From contig NZ_BAWM01000152.1 in assembly GCF_000759675.1 (NCBI RefSeq), forward strand, positions 1 to 64,000: a DNA stretch of 64,000 bases, in the 5' to 3' direction. Within the stretch, counting starts at the first letter, position 1. Each line of letters begins with the position of its first letter. Below the pieces are notes generated by a model that did no database searches, was not told the DNA's origin, and saw nothing but the letters and a program-made list of their open reading frames with translations. The translations under genes were made by a program, and so were the position numbers. Shown here one piece after another: positions 17,623-27,123 of this stretch. The stretch is from Neobacillus niacini. Its GTDB lineage: Bacteria > Bacillota > Bacilli > Bacillales > Cytobacillaceae.

Positions 17623-18426
17623 TTAACGAACGCCAAAGAATTTTTTAATTTTACCAAAGACGCTTTTGTTTGTGTCTTCTAGTGGCTGCAATGGAATCGA
17701 TTCCCCTAGAATACGTCTAGCGATATTTCGGTAAGCGATAGACGCTTTACTATTTGGATTTAAGGCAATCGGTTCGCCGTGGTTGGAAGCTTTAATTACT
17801 TCCTCATCATCTGCAACAATACCAATTAACTCAATCGATAAATGTGCGGTGATTTCATCCACATCTAACATATCTCCGCTTTTCATCATGTGGTTTCGAA
17901 TTCGATTAATCACTAATTTCGGTGACTCGATCGTATTAGCCTTCTCTAAAAGACCAATAATTCTATCAGCGTCTCGTACAGCCGAAACTTCAGGAGTGGT
18001 TACGACGATTGCCCGGTCTGCCCCAGCAATGGCGTTTTGGAAGCCTTGTTCAATTCCAGCAGGACAATCAATAATAATATAATCATAGTCTTGCTTAAGT
18101 TCATTAATGAGTTTGTGCATCTGTTCTGGCTTAACAGCTGATTTATCAACTGTTTGCGCTGCTGGAAGCAAATACAATAAATCTTCGAATCTTTTATCCT
18201 TTACGAGTGCTTGATGGATTTTACATCTTCCTTCTACTACATCCACAAGATCATAAATAATTCGATTTTCCAGCCCCATTACGACATCTAAATTTCGAAG
18301 GCCAATATCCGTATCCACTAAGCATACTTTTTTGCCTTGAAGGGCCAACGCTGTACCAATATTAGCAGAAGTCGTGGTTTTTCCGACGCCGCCTTTACCG
18401 GATGTAATTACTATTGCCTCTCCCAC
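17623..18426 (-). CDS. minD: Septum site-determining ATPase MinD
   Basis: MinD is a membrane-associated ATPase that, with MinC, blocks FtsZ ring formation at poles. The 267-aa protein has the deviant Walker A GKGGVGKTT, switch motifs DTDIGLRNLD and DCPAGIEQG, and a basic amphipathic C-terminus (NKSVFGKIKKFFG) for membrane binding. The start is GTG at 18426 behind AAGGGGGA, and this ribosome site lies inside the end of minC. It is the last gene of the maf-radC-mreBCD-minCD cluster. Confidence 0.97.
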   Translation of the reverse strand: MGEAIVITSGKGGVGKTTTSANIGTALALQGKKVCLVDTDIGLRNLDVVMGLENRIIYDLVDVVEGRCKIHQALVKDKRFEDLLYLLPAAQTVDKSAVKPEQMHKLINELKQDYDYIIIDCPAGIEQGFQNAIAGADRAIVVTTPEVSAVRDADRIIGLLEKANTIESPKLVINRIRNHMMKSGDMLDVDEITAHLSIELIGIVADDEEVIKASNHGEPIALNPNSKASIAYRNIARRILGESIPLQPLEDTNKSVFGKIKKFFGVR

Positions 18427-18427
18427 A

Positions 18428-19108
18428 TTAATGTCCCCCTTCGAATCTATTTAAATTAGGCCTTAAATTTATTAAAACTTGCAATCTATCTATGATGATT
18501 TGATGGTTATCGTCGATGTAAGCACATTCCATTTCACGTTTTTCCTTGTTTTGGGCTTTATCGGGTGCACGATTGATACAGTCGTGAATCCTCAGCTGTG
18601 ATGGCTGCATACTTGAAGCAGTAATAACCGCCTGATCATTTCCAAAAACTCCTGCATGAGCTATTCCCTTTAAAGAACCCATGATAAATATATTGCCGCC
18701 TGCAATTACAGTTCCACCAGGGTTTACATCTCCAATAAGCAGTAAATCACCTGGGACTTCTAATACTTGCCCAGAACGAATAATCCGAGCTACGGTAACG
18801 ACTTCGTTTTCGGCTTTAAGTTTATCTGCTTCTTCTCTTGTGACGACATAGGATTCAATATCATCGACCACTAAGTTCTTTTTTTGACGAATGAGATTTT
18901 TTATTTCTTCACGCTGAGCATCATTCAAGTACCTATTGCCAACATCGACTTTAACAGGGGTTAAATGACGCTCAGTATGAGTGCTTTGGTTTGCCGAAAG
19001 TTTTTCGTCGAGCTCCTTTTTCAGCTCCTCATAGGAACAGCTATCATCAAGATGAAGGACAATTCCATCCTTCGTACCTTTTATCGTAACATTTTGCCGC
19101 TTTTTCAT
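18428..19108 (-). CDS. minC: Septum site-determining protein MinC
   Basis: MinC inhibits FtsZ polymerisation. The 226-aa protein has an N-terminal alpha/beta domain (about 1-100) and the right-handed beta-helical C-terminal domain with [34 protein letters not shown] and [23 protein letters not shown], which dimerises and binds MinD. GAGGTGAG precedes the ATG. Confidence 0.96.
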   Translation of the reverse strand: MKKRQNVTIKGTKDGIVLHLDDSCSYEELKKELDEKLSANQSTHTERHLTPVKVDVGNRYLNDAQREEIKNLIRQKKNLVVDDIESYVVTREEADKLKAENEVVTVARIIRSGQVLEVPGDLLLIGDVNPGGTVIAGGNIFIMGSLKGIAHAGVFGNDQAVITASSMQPSQLRIHDCINRAPDKAQNKEKREMECAYIDDNHQIIIDRLQVLINLRPNLNRFEGGH

Positions 19109-19193
19109 GGAGAAAACTCACCTCAAATAATAAGAAACACAAAGTGCTATGGAAATAGGCATCTTTTTAATTCATAGACACACTTTTACTTTT

Positions 19194-19199
19194 ATTATA
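19194..19199 (-). promoter_or_regulatory. Candidate -10 element of minCD
   Basis: A minus-strand TATAAT lies 86 bases before minC; AATACA 17 bases upstream is a weak -35. minCD may thus have its own promoter besides read-through from mreBCD. Confidence 0.4.
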
Positions 19200-19249
19200 C
19201 AATTCGACACGCTTTGTGTATTCTCCTTTTTTAAAAAGAAATACAAATA

Positions 19250-19768
19250 TCATTCATCTCGTAAGCTTTCCGCAAAACTTTCAAAATGACGTTTTAAAGG
19301 ATAAGCTGCAATCAATAGGAAAGCTGCATTTAAAATGAGTGAAGGATAAAAACGCATCTCCATAAAACTCATAAATTCAAGCGTTGTGATATGGAGTAAA
19401 AAGTCCATTTCATAGACACCAAATTCAAGTAAGGCAATCCCCACTAAAGACACTAGAAATGCGACAATAATATTCGTCTGGAGCACATGCATGATTTTCG
19501 AAATAAGGTACGTAATGAATGGAAATAGGAAAAAGTAAATTCCAATAATTTCAATCCAAACAATATCAAATAAAAGTCCAAAAATAGCAGCATAAATGAT
19601 TCCATATTTTCTGCCGGCATAGATGGCTAGAAACAATATACCTCCAAACAGAAAATGAGGCGCCAAAATGTGGTTGCGACCAAATATTTCAGGAGGGATA
19701 TATTGTACGAATAAGCTCTCTAATAAGAAAAGGAATAGAAACAAAAGAGGAAGTAGGAATTTCTTCAC
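19250..19768 (-). CDS. mreD: Rod shape-determining protein MreD
   Basis: MreD is an integral membrane part of the elongasome. The 172-aa protein is almost entirely hydrophobic with about five transmembrane segments (first: FLLPLLFLFLFLLESLFVQ), and has the family length. Its start overlaps the mreC stop by 4 bases, so translation is coupled. Confidence 0.93.
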   Translation of the reverse strand: MKKFLLPLLFLFLFLLESLFVQYIPPEIFGRNHILAPHFLFGGILFLAIYAGRKYGIIYAAIFGLLFDIVWIEIIGIYFFLFPFITYLISKIMHVLQTNIIVAFLVSLVGIALLEFGVYEMDFLLHITTLEFMSFMEMRFYPSLILNAAFLLIAAYPLKRHFESFAESLRDE

Positions 19769-20649
19769 AAATCCTCCTCCTTCCCTTCACCGCTCATATC
19801 CTCTTCTTTAGGCTGAGCCATTGATCGTGTGATCACAATGATATTTTCCAAATCGTAAAAATCCGCACCTGGTTCTACTAATGCCGTTTGATTCAATCCA
19901 TATTGGTCAGGCTTAACCTCAATCACTTTACCAATTTGCAAGCCCTGAGGAAAGACACCGCCTAGACCAGAGGTAATGACATTTTGTCCTTTTTTAATTT
20001 CCACCCCAGAAGGAATCGCTTTTATTAATAATGCTTTTTTCTCTTTATCGTAGCCTTCAACAAGACCAAATACATTCGTATCACCTTGCACAATAGCAGA
20101 AATCCGATTCTTTGGATCCATTGCACTCAGCAATTGGACTGTTGAATTAAATTGATTGACTGTTTTTACCTTGCCAATCAAGCCATGCGCCGTGACAACA
20201 GCCATATTTTTTTTAATACCGTCTGTTTTTCCTTTATTGATAATAATCATTTCATGCCAACGATCAGGGTTTCTACCTATTACTGTTGCCTGTAAAGGTT
20301 CAAAATCTCTCAGGGTCTCTTCTTCACCGAGAATATCACGCAGCTCTTTATTGTCCTTTTCCAGCTCCTGTACCTGTGCTTCAAGGCTAACAAGTTTCTC
20401 CATCCGTGATTTTAATTCTTTATTCTCTTCATATGTATTTTGCAAGTCCTGAAGATTTTCAAAGAAACCTGCAACCAAATGAGCAGGCTTTGAAACCAGG
20501 GATTGAACCCAGCCAGCAGTGTCCTTTAAGAACTGCTCCGGCCAGGATAGTTTACTTCTCTCCCTTAACGAAAACCCAATCAATGCCACGAGAACAATAA
20601 TGCTTACCAGCAAAACGATTAGTCGTTTATTCAAAAAGAACTGTGGCAT
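19765..20649 (-). CDS. mreC: Rod shape-determining protein MreC
   Basis: MreC is a bitopic membrane protein linking MreB to peptidoglycan synthases outside the membrane. The 294-aa protein has one N-terminal transmembrane helix (about 9-27), a coiled coil (about 60-105, LQDLQNTYEENKELKSRMEKL) and the two-barrel extracellular domain with VIGRNPDRWHEMIIINKG, GLIGKV and ITSGLGGVFPQGLQIGKV. Confidence 0.95.
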   Translation of the reverse strand: MPQFFLNKRLIVLLVSIIVLVALIGFSLRERSKLSWPEQFLKDTAGWVQSLVSKPAHLVAGFFENLQDLQNTYEENKELKSRMEKLVSLEAQVQELEKDNKELRDILGEEETLRDFEPLQATVIGRNPDRWHEMIIINKGKTDGIKKNMAVVTAHGLIGKVKTVNQFNSTVQLLSAMDPKNRISAIVQGDTNVFGLVEGYDKEKKALLIKAIPSGVEIKKGQNVITSGLGGVFPQGLQIGKVIEVKPDQYGLNQTALVEPGADFYDLENIIVITRSMAQPKEEDMSGEGKEEDL

Positions 20650-20682
20650 GATTATACACCTCTATTTTTTATGCTTTTCTTG

Positions 20683-21705
20683 TTAACGAGATTCTTTCGC
20701 TTTGTTTTTAAATAATTGAATATGGTCTAACGCCTTTCCAGTACCGATTGCTACACAATCGAGCGGATTTTCAGCGATAAGTACAGGCATATTAGTTTCT
20801 TCGCTAATTACCCTGTCCAGATTTCGAAGCAGGGCACCTCCGCCTGTTAAGACAATTCCTCGGTCCATAATATCTGCAGCAAGCTCTGGCGGTGTTTTTT
20901 CTAATGTGTTTTTTACAGCCTCTACAATCGCATAGACCGTATCTTTTAAGGCAGCACCAATTTCCTTCGCTGTGATTTCAATTGTTTTTGGCAAACCAGT
21001 TAATAAATCACGTCCGCGAATTTCCATATTATCGATACCTTCAGAGTCACCTGCAGAACCAATTTCCATCTTAATCGCTTCCGCTGTCCGTTCACCAATC
21101 ATGAGGTTATAATTTTTTCGGATAAATGTAACAATTGCATCGTCCATTTCATCACCGGCAACGCGAATCGAAATACTGGTAACAATTCCGCCTAAAGAAA
21201 TAATCGCTACTTCGGTTGTACCACCGCCAATATCGACAACCATACTGCCAGTTGGTTCCCATACAGGCAGGTTTGCACCGATTGCCGCTGCAAATGGCTC
21301 CTCAATCGTGTAGGCGTCCTTAGCACCAGCTTGACGTGTTGCGTCGATAACAGCTCTTTCCTCAACAGCCGTTATTCCAGATGGAACACATACCATTACG
21401 TACGGCTTACCGGAGAAAATGCTCTTACTTTTTATTGCCTGACGAATATGGTATTTCATCATGACTGCAGTAATTTCAAAGTCCGCAATGACTCCATCCT
21501 TCATGGGTCTCATCGCAACCACATTTCCTGGTGTACGACCAATCATGTTCTTCGCGTCATTACCAACCGCAACAATTGATTTCGTGTCTGTCTGCATGGC
21601 CACTACTGATGGCTCTCTTAATACAATCCCTTTACCTTTAACATAAACAAGGGTATTTGCCGTTCCCAAGTCAATACCAAGGTCTCTAGTCCCAATTCCA
21701 AACAT
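20683..21705 (-). CDS. mreB: Rod shape-determining protein MreB
   Basis: MreB is the bacterial actin that guides lateral wall synthesis. The 340-aa protein begins [22 protein letters not shown] (phosphate-1 motif) and has [16 protein letters not shown] (phosphate 2) and [12 protein letters not shown] (adenosine motif). The open frame extends 19 codons further upstream, but the ATG at 21705 has AAAGGGAG before it and matches the family N-terminus. First gene of mreBCD. Confidence 0.97.
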   Translation of the reverse strand: MFGIGTRDLGIDLGTANTLVYVKGKGIVLREPSVVAMQTDTKSIVAVGNDAKNMIGRTPGNVVAMRPMKDGVIADFEITAVMMKYHIRQAIKSKSIFSGKPYVMVCVPSGITAVEERAVIDATRQAGAKDAYTIEEPFAAAIGANLPVWEPTGSMVVDIGGGTTEVAIISLGGIVTSISIRVAGDEMDDAIVTFIRKNYNLMIGERTAEAIKMEIGSAGDSEGIDNMEIRGRDLLTGLPKTIEITAKEIGAALKDTVYAIVEAVKNTLEKTPPELAADIMDRGIVLTGGGALLRNLDRVISEETNMPVLIAENPLDCVAIGTGKALDHIQLFKNKAKESR

Positions 21706-21862
21706 AGTTGTATCTCCCTTTCTGATACGATAATTCCAAAAGATAAGTGAATATACCTTCAATCATCATGTGTTTTTCTAGTAAATTTATATGATTAACA
21801 CGAAAGATGTCCTAAAAAATCATAAACATTATTATATCCCAACGTCAAAAAAAATCATAGTA

Positions 21863-22552
21863 TTATAAATATCCTTTTTCCTTGAGGCTGACAAATTTAT
21901 TTTCGCCAATGATGAGGTGGTCGAGGACGTCGATCCCTATCATTTTCCCGCATTCCACTAGCCTTTTGGTAACCTCTATATCTTCGCGGCTCGGTGCGGG
22001 ATCCCCTGAAGGATGATTGTGGAGACAAATGATTGAAGCGGCTGAGCGTTTTAAAGCTTCGCGAAATACCTCCCTAGGATGCACGATGCTGGCATTTAAG
22101 CTTCCAATAAAGATGGTTTGTTTATGGAGCACTTGATTTTTTGTATTTAAATATAAACAAACAAAATGCTCCTGTGATAAAAAGCGCATGTCATTCATCA
22201 CATAATTGGCTCCATCTTCAGGTGAGCGTATCACATAGCGATCTGTATAGTTTAGGTTCGCTATCCTTCTGCCGATTTCGACAGCAGCAAGAATTTGGAT
22301 GGCTTTTGCCTGCCCAATTCCCTTAATTTCTGTCATTTCTTCTAAGGTTGCGGCTTTTAAAAGTCGTAAGCCCTCAAAATTTGTAAGAAGCCGGTTGGAT
22401 AATTGAAGAACACTTTCATCCTTCGTACCGGTTCTAAGTAAGATCGCAATTAATTCATGGTTTGATAAACTCTCGGGACCATTTTGAATAAATCGCTCTC
22501 TAGGTCTTTCATCTTGAGGAAAATCACGGATCATTAATGAATTGGTTGACAT
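21863..22552 (-). CDS. radC: RadC family JAMM-domain protein
   Basis: The 229-aa protein has an N-terminal helix-hairpin-helix-like region (LLKAATLEEMTEIKGIGQAKAIQILAAVEIGRR) and a C-terminal JAB1/MPN metalloprotein domain with the JAMM ligands HNHPSGDPAPSREDIEVT. The name comes from an old DNA-repair assignment; actual function is unsettled. It starts at an ATG with AGGGAGGA and lies between maf and mreB, the usual Bacillus order. Confidence 0.94.
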   Translation of the reverse strand: MSTNSLMIRDFPQDERPRERFIQNGPESLSNHELIAILLRTGTKDESVLQLSNRLLTNFEGLRLLKAATLEEMTEIKGIGQAKAIQILAAVEIGRRIANLNYTDRYVIRSPEDGANYVMNDMRFLSQEHFVCLYLNTKNQVLHKQTIFIGSLNASIVHPREVFREALKRSAASIICLHNHPSGDPAPSREDIEVTKRLVECGKMIGIDVLDHLIIGENKFVSLKEKGYL

Positions 22553-22597
22553 TCTATTTCCTCCCTATGATAGGGAGTTAATGAACTACAAATGCTC

Positions 22598-23167
22598 TTA
22601 CGTCAACTGGTAGCCCAGCCGTTTTAATTCTCGATAGGTCTTAGCTGACGGCAGGCCTACAACCGCAAAATAGTCTCCATTAATTTTTTTGACAAGCATG
22701 CTTCCCAGCTGCTGAATGCCATATGCACCTGCTTTATCAAGCGGTTCACCACTTTGTACATAGAAATTGATTTCCTCGTCCGTTAACTCCCAAAACCAAA
22801 CTTCTGTTCTTTCGAAAAAACGGGATGTTCCATTTGGAGAAAGTATGGAAACACCAGTGTAAACGTCATGCTTTCTTCCAGAAAGCTTTTTTAACATACC
22901 TCTGGCATCAGCCTCGTCAGTTGGCTTTCCTAAGACTTGACCATCTGCAACGACAATCGTGTCTGAACCTATGACATATGCTTCTGGATTTTCTTTAAAA
23001 ATGACCTTTGCTTTTCGCTCGGCAAGATCCATAACTACATCCTCTGGAGAAAGCTTTGGATCAAAGCTTTCATCTACTTCACTGCTTGAAATCGTGAATG
23101 TTAATCGGAGGTTTTCTAGAAGTTCTTTTCGCCGTGGAGAAGAAGAGGCTAAAATGAGGTTTTGCAT
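22598..23167 (-). CDS. maf: Nucleoside triphosphate pyrophosphatase Maf
   Basis: Maf hydrolyses dTTP, UTP and modified pyrimidine nucleotides, acting as house-cleaning enzyme; overexpression affects septum formation in B. subtilis. The 189-aa protein has LASSSPRRKELL at the N-terminus, SSEVDES, the catalytic region GSDTIVVADGQVLGKP, and DKAGAYGIQ, all family motifs. It is the first gene of the maf-radC-mre-min cluster. Confidence 0.96.
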   Translation of the reverse strand: MQNLILASSSPRRKELLENLRLTFTISSSEVDESFDPKLSPEDVVMDLAERKAKVIFKENPEAYVIGSDTIVVADGQVLGKPTDEADARGMLKKLSGRKHDVYTGVSILSPNGTSRFFERTEVWFWELTDEEINFYVQSGEPLDKAGAYGIQQLGSMLVKKINGDYFAVVGLPSAKTYRELKRLGYQLT

Positions 23168-23222
23168 TTAATCACCTTACCTTTTGCATCATTTAGGGAG
23201 ATACATGATAATCGTATCAGAA

Positions 23223-23251
23223 ATTGTAGAAGCAAACAATTTTTATATCAA
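23223..23251 (-). promoter_or_regulatory. Sigma-A promoter upstream of maf
   Basis: Minus strand TTGATA (23251-23246), 17 bases, TACAAT (23228-23223), 56 bases before the maf start. Confidence 0.75.
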
Positions 23252-23324
23252 TAAATTTCGAAGAAATTTGTAAAATTATGCAAAATATATTTTTGTCTCA
23301 AATTCAAAATATTTTGACTTCAAA

Positions 23325-23355
23325 ACAAAAGGCCTGTCCAAATTAGACAGGCGCG
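23325..23355 (-). terminator. Terminator of spoIIB
   Basis: A GCCTGTC/GACAGGC stem (23332-23338 with 23346-23352) is followed by CTTTTGTTTT on the minus strand. Confidence 0.75.
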
Positions 23356-23397
23356 GTTCCAAAGAATAATTTCCCGGAAAATATCAGGTTTTGTCGA

Positions 23398-24477
23398 CTA
23401 AAGTGAATAGTAAATACTAAGAAAGTTTAATAAATGCTGTTGTGCTTCAACCAAACTATCTTCATTCTTCTTTTCTTGAAATGCTTCTACTTTCGACAAC
23501 GCACTCGATAATTCCTTGTTTAGATTTTTTACTTTTTCATTTTTCAGCTGTTCTGCAGATTGATTTAGTTGATCACCCAAACTTGTTACTTCTTTACTAG
23601 ATTCCAATGAAATACTACCAGAAACAAGGGCGTTGGAAGTGACCTTTGATAGCTGTTGATAAATAGCTGGCACTGCCTCTAAAAAGCTTTTTTCGGTTTC
23701 ATTTATATCTGATACAGTCTTTTCGGCAATGGGGATTTGTTTTGAAAAAACATCTTCAAACCCATTAGCTTTATATTGTGCCCCTAACGCTTTAGCTGTT
23801 TCAATAGAATCAGCCACACCTAAAAACAAAAATTCATTATCGCTCATAGACAGAGATTGTGCTGGTAAACCTTTTTCTTTAGCCTGACTAACTGCTTCAG
23901 AAGCTGCGTCCTTTGTCGTAAAAGCACCGCCTTGGACAATAAACGCTGTTTGAGCTACTAAGACAATGGAACTACTCTTTCCTGCGGTTTCTTCTGATCC
24001 TTTATCGGTCCCCTTACCTACGACCACCGGCTCAGTTACAGCTGGCTTACTACTATCATTTATGACTAGCTTAAGCATAAGCGCCCCAAAGCTTGTCCCG
24101 ATCAAGATAGCAAATACGGCTGTTACTACAATGGATTTAAACGCTCCACCATTTCGCTTATTTGAAAAGGTTGAGAACGTAACAGGCTTCTTTTTCTCAC
24201 CCTTTTTCTTATTTTGACTGCTTATAACTTTATATTCCTGAATATCATTTTCCGCAGATTCAGGAATAATCCAGTCAAAGCTTTCATCGGCTGCCTCTTT
24301 TGCCGCAGAGGTCTCGAGAAAAACATCCTTTTCGTGGAAATCATCCTCTATAGAAATCACTTTAGTTAAAGAATCTTCAATAGATTCTTGTTCCTTCTGA
24401 ATGGGGTCTTCTGAGAACGTTGGGGTTTCTCCATTTAACTTTATTTTGATGGTATTGCCACGATTCGGCTTGTCCAC
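23398..24477 (-). CDS. spoIIB: Stage II sporulation protein SpoIIB (SPOR domain)
   Basis: SpoIIB localises to the sporulation septum and speeds engulfment by recruiting SpoIIDMP. The 359-aa protein has an acidic cytoplasmic N-terminus (about 1-105), one transmembrane helix (about 113-135, SIVVTAVFAILIGTSFGALML), a linker and a SPOR-type domain (about 170-250, AFIVQGGAFTTKDAASEAVSQAKEKGL) that binds denuded glycan. The position between maf and the pilus/comC-folC region is the B. subtilis position. Confidence 0.88.
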   Translation of the reverse strand: MDKPNRGNTIKIKLNGETPTFSEDPIQKEQESIEDSLTKVISIEDDFHEKDVFLETSAAKEAADESFDWIIPESAENDIQEYKVISSQNKKKGEKKKPVTFSTFSNKRNGGAFKSIVVTAVFAILIGTSFGALMLKLVINDSSKPAVTEPVVVGKGTDKGSEETAGKSSSIVLVAQTAFIVQGGAFTTKDAASEAVSQAKEKGLPAQSLSMSDNEFLFLGVADSIETAKALGAQYKANGFEDVFSKQIPIAEKTVSDINETEKSFLEAVPAIYQQLSKVTSNALVSGSISLESSKEVTSLGDQLNQSAEQLKNEKVKNLNKELSSALSKVEAFQEKKNEDSLVEAQQHLLNFLSIYYSL

Positions 24478-24530
24478 AAACTTGCACTCCTCCCTTTACC
24501 AATAGCAATATCTACCATCCTATCATAAAG

Positions 24531-24567
24531 ACAAAAAAAAATAACAAGACTTTTGTCGTCTTGTTAT
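24531..24567 (-). terminator. Terminator of the pilus operon
   Basis: A perfect 10-bp stem ATAACAAGAC/GTCTTGTTAT (24541-24550 with 24558-24567) is followed by a long T-run on the minus strand, 41 bases after the pilO stop. Confidence 0.9.
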
Positions 24568-24607
24568 ACAATGCTTTCGCCAAATTATTTGAAACTTCGC
24601 GAGAGTA

Positions 24608-25405
24608 TTAATTAGCCTTTGTCGTATCTGAAAAAGAGCTTAATGGATTTTTCTTGTTAGCTGGTGCCGGAGCATCGATTTTAGGAAGCTCGGCAATTAA
24701 ATCGTCTAATCCTGGCAAGTAATAAGCTGAAACGGTAAGAGTATAGGATATAGGTGCTTTCTCTGTTTCCGCATCAAGAGTCGTTATTTCTGCTCCTCCA
24801 GAGTAATTGATCGATTCAACAACCACAATCCTCTGTAATGATTCAAGTGTTGCGATAAATTTTTCAACATCTTCATACGTAGGTGATTCAACACTTAAAC
24901 TGACGGTAAGCTTTTTTAGACCATTTGAAGCAGTTGGAGCAGTTTGTTGATCAGTTGCAGCTGCTGCCTCTTGATTTTCTGTACTTGACTGTTCGGTTGC
25001 TGCAGTCTCTTGACTCGTGGCATTAGACTGGTCAGGTGTTGTTGCTGACTCCGTTTTTGCTGTCAAGACATCGGCATCTTTAGTAAAGCTCATGGACGAA
25101 ACTACACTCTTTGAAACAGTCTCGGCTTTTTCCAAATCCAAAATGAACTGTTCTAGAAGCGGTTTGACAGGGACTCTCTTCTGAAGTTCCCGTGTGTCTT
25201 CTACAACTTTTGCAGTATCATCTGCTTTCTTTTGAGTAACCACATCCAGAAGTTTCTGCTCGGTTGTTAATGACTGTTGTTTCATCTTTACATCGTTCTT
25301 TAATGGTGAAAGTTTAATGAATTGAGAAAACACAATGATTAATACCAAAAAAAGTGTTCCAGTAAACAAAATAGTTTTGTCGATTTTAGAGAGACGGAGT
25401 TTCAT
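24608..25405 (-). CDS. pilO: Type IV pilus inner-membrane protein PilO
   Basis: PilO pairs with PilN in the alignment complex linking cytoplasmic PilM to the pilus. The 265-aa protein has one N-terminal transmembrane helix (about 11-31), a coiled coil (about 35-85), a low-complexity Ser/Thr/Gln/Ala linker (about 115-165) and a ferredoxin-like domain (about 168-235, KKLTVSLSVESPTYEDVEKFIATLESLQRIVVVESI). The long linker is unusual. It is the last gene of the operon and overlaps pilN by 4 bases. Confidence 0.87.
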   Translation of the reverse strand: MKLRLSKIDKTILFTGTLFLVLIIVFSQFIKLSPLKNDVKMKQQSLTTEQKLLDVVTQKKADDTAKVVEDTRELQKRVPVKPLLEQFILDLEKAETVSKSVVSSMSFTKDADVLTAKTESATTPDQSNATSQETAATEQSSTENQEAAAATDQQTAPTASNGLKKLTVSLSVESPTYEDVEKFIATLESLQRIVVVESINYSGGAEITTLDAETEKAPISYTLTVSAYYLPGLDDLIAELPKIDAPAPANKKNPLSSFSDTTKAN

Positions 25406-26112
25406 GAGGCTGTCACTCCTTCCTCATCACTTTTTTCAGTTGTCAGTTCTTTAATTTTCACTATATTTAACTTAATTTCAAATTGTCCAATATACCTTGG
25501 AAGATATAGGTCATTTGAATCATCGTTATTTTCATTATTAAATGTCGCTGCTTGGTTTTCATTTATTGCCCCAGCGGCACTATTTTCACCAGTTGACGCA
25601 GCTGCAGTTTCTGCAGAGTTTTCAGCTTCTACTTTTTCTTCAATCGTAAGCGAATTTAGGGTTGATTCTCCTACCCACTCAGATTCACCTAAGTGATCTA
25701 AGAAGTATGCCGCCTCACGTGCACTATCAAACTGAACGGTAAGGATAACTGTACCTGCTTCAGCGTAAGCAAAGGATTGAATGAACCCACGTTCTGGCAG
25801 AAGAGATGTTAAATGCTGCATAATCGGAATTGTTTGAATCGGATAGCTATTAGCCCATTCTACTGCAGCTTTTAAAAGAGTAATAGACATTTGAGATTCA
25901 TTTTTTTCAGCATTTTCCCCTTCTTTTTCAGCAACTTCTTTTGTCATAGAAATTTGTCTATCAAGATTCGCAATTTCACTTTTGGTGGACTGTATTTGCC
26001 AAAAATAAAACGCACCGACAAGGAGAATAATAGCCAGCAGCACAATCAAAATGAAAATATTAAATTTCCTTGGTTCCTTTTGAGGAAGGAGGTTAATTTC
26101 TACTAACATCAT
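25402..26112 (-). CDS. pilN: Type IV pilus assembly protein PilN
   Basis: PilN carries the conserved cytoplasmic tail MLVEINLLPQKE whose INLLP motif docks into PilM, then a transmembrane helix (about 19-41) and a coiled-coil plus ferredoxin-like periplasmic-type domain. The 236-aa protein has an extra Asn/Ala/Glu-rich insert near the C-terminus. The start overlaps the pilM stop (ATGA); a second ATG directly follows and has better ribosome spacing. Confidence 0.88.
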   Translation of the reverse strand: MMLVEINLLPQKEPRKFNIFILIVLLAIILLVGAFYFWQIQSTKSEIANLDRQISMTKEVAEKEGENAEKNESQMSITLLKAAVEWANSYPIQTIPIMQHLTSLLPERGFIQSFAYAEAGTVILTVQFDSAREAAYFLDHLGESEWVGESTLNSLTIEEKVEAENSAETAAASTGENSAAGAINENQAATFNNENNDDSNDLYLPRYIGQFEIKLNIVKIKELTTEKSDEEGVTAS

Positions 26113-27101
26113 TGCACCTCTTTCAAGGCAAGACCTAAGGATACTAATAAATTTGAGGGAATACCTCCCTTGGCTTTTTCATCTGATGGTAGTGAGAGTA
26201 TCTCGACGGGAACCTCGAAACGCTCAATCATTTCATCATAAATCGCTTTTAACATTGGATGGTCTCCATTTACTAGGAACTTTGTAACATCCTGTCTTTC
26301 ATTGCTAAGCGAAAAACGGTAATAATCCACTAATTTATTTATTTCATTAAAAATATCTTCAAATTGAATAACCAATTCTTCTGCAGCACCATTATAGGTA
26401 AATTCAACTAGTCCTGATAATCCTTGGTTATACTCCCAGTCTTCAATATTGAATGGCAAGGCAAAATGGCGCATAACCATAGGTACATTACCCTCAAAAA
26501 TACACAAATTAACACTTGTTAAATCAAACTGGACCGTAAAAAGTATATCTTTTTCATTACCTTTGTCCAAATGATGATAGAGGCGGTAAAGTGAAAGCGG
26601 CGAAATATCAGCAGCAACTGGGTCTAACTTCAGACTAGAGAATAATTCCGCATATTCCATTACGAACTGCTCTGGTGCGGCAAATAATAGTATATCAAGT
26701 GTTTTTCCATTGTTTTTAAGGAGATGATAATCAAAAACTGGTTCTTCAAATGGCAAGTGGATGGTAGAACCAAGTTCTAAATATAGATATCCTTTAATTT
26801 CATCCTCCTGAATATCAGCTGGAATGGAGACTTTTCGGATAATTACAAGCGGATCTGGTACGATGAAACGAATTGAACGCCTTTGTATCTTCCATTCTTC
26901 AATACATTGTTCAAGGATGTTTGATAAAGAATCAAGATCAACAATTTTCCCATCAACGATGATTCCTGGTGGTAAAAAACGTTCACTCCATTTTTGGGCA
27001 GTAGGGGGGTTACTTTGTTTTAATTCTAAAAAGCGAATTGAGTGGTCATTAAACACCAAGTTGATTATTCTATTTTTAGTTGAAAAAAGGGAGAATCCCA
27101 T
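26109..27101 (-). CDS. pilM: Type IV pilus assembly ATPase-like protein PilM
   Basis: PilM is an actin/FtsA-fold protein that binds PilN under the membrane. The 330-aa sequence shows an FtsA-like opening (INLVFNDHSIRFLELKQ), the phosphate-loop region DIQEDEIKGYLYLELGSTIHLPFEEPVFDYHLL seen in PilM, a second nucleotide motif (AADISPLSLYRLYHHL) and a C-terminal region SNLLVSLGLALKEV. It is followed directly by pilN and pilO. Confidence 0.9.
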   Translation of the reverse strand: MGFSLFSTKNRIINLVFNDHSIRFLELKQSNPPTAQKWSERFLPPGIIVDGKIVDLDSLSNILEQCIEEWKIQRRSIRFIVPDPLVIIRKVSIPADIQEDEIKGYLYLELGSTIHLPFEEPVFDYHLLKNNGKTLDILLFAAPEQFVMEYAELFSSLKLDPVAADISPLSLYRLYHHLDKGNEKDILFTVQFDLTSVNLCIFEGNVPMVMRHFALPFNIEDWEYNQGLSGLVEFTYNGAAEELVIQFEDIFNEINKLVDYYRFSLSNERQDVTKFLVNGDHPMLKAIYDEMIERFEVPVEILSLPSDEKAKGGIPSNLLVSLGLALKEVQ

Positions 27102-27123
27102 ATTTATTACCCCTTACTTATAA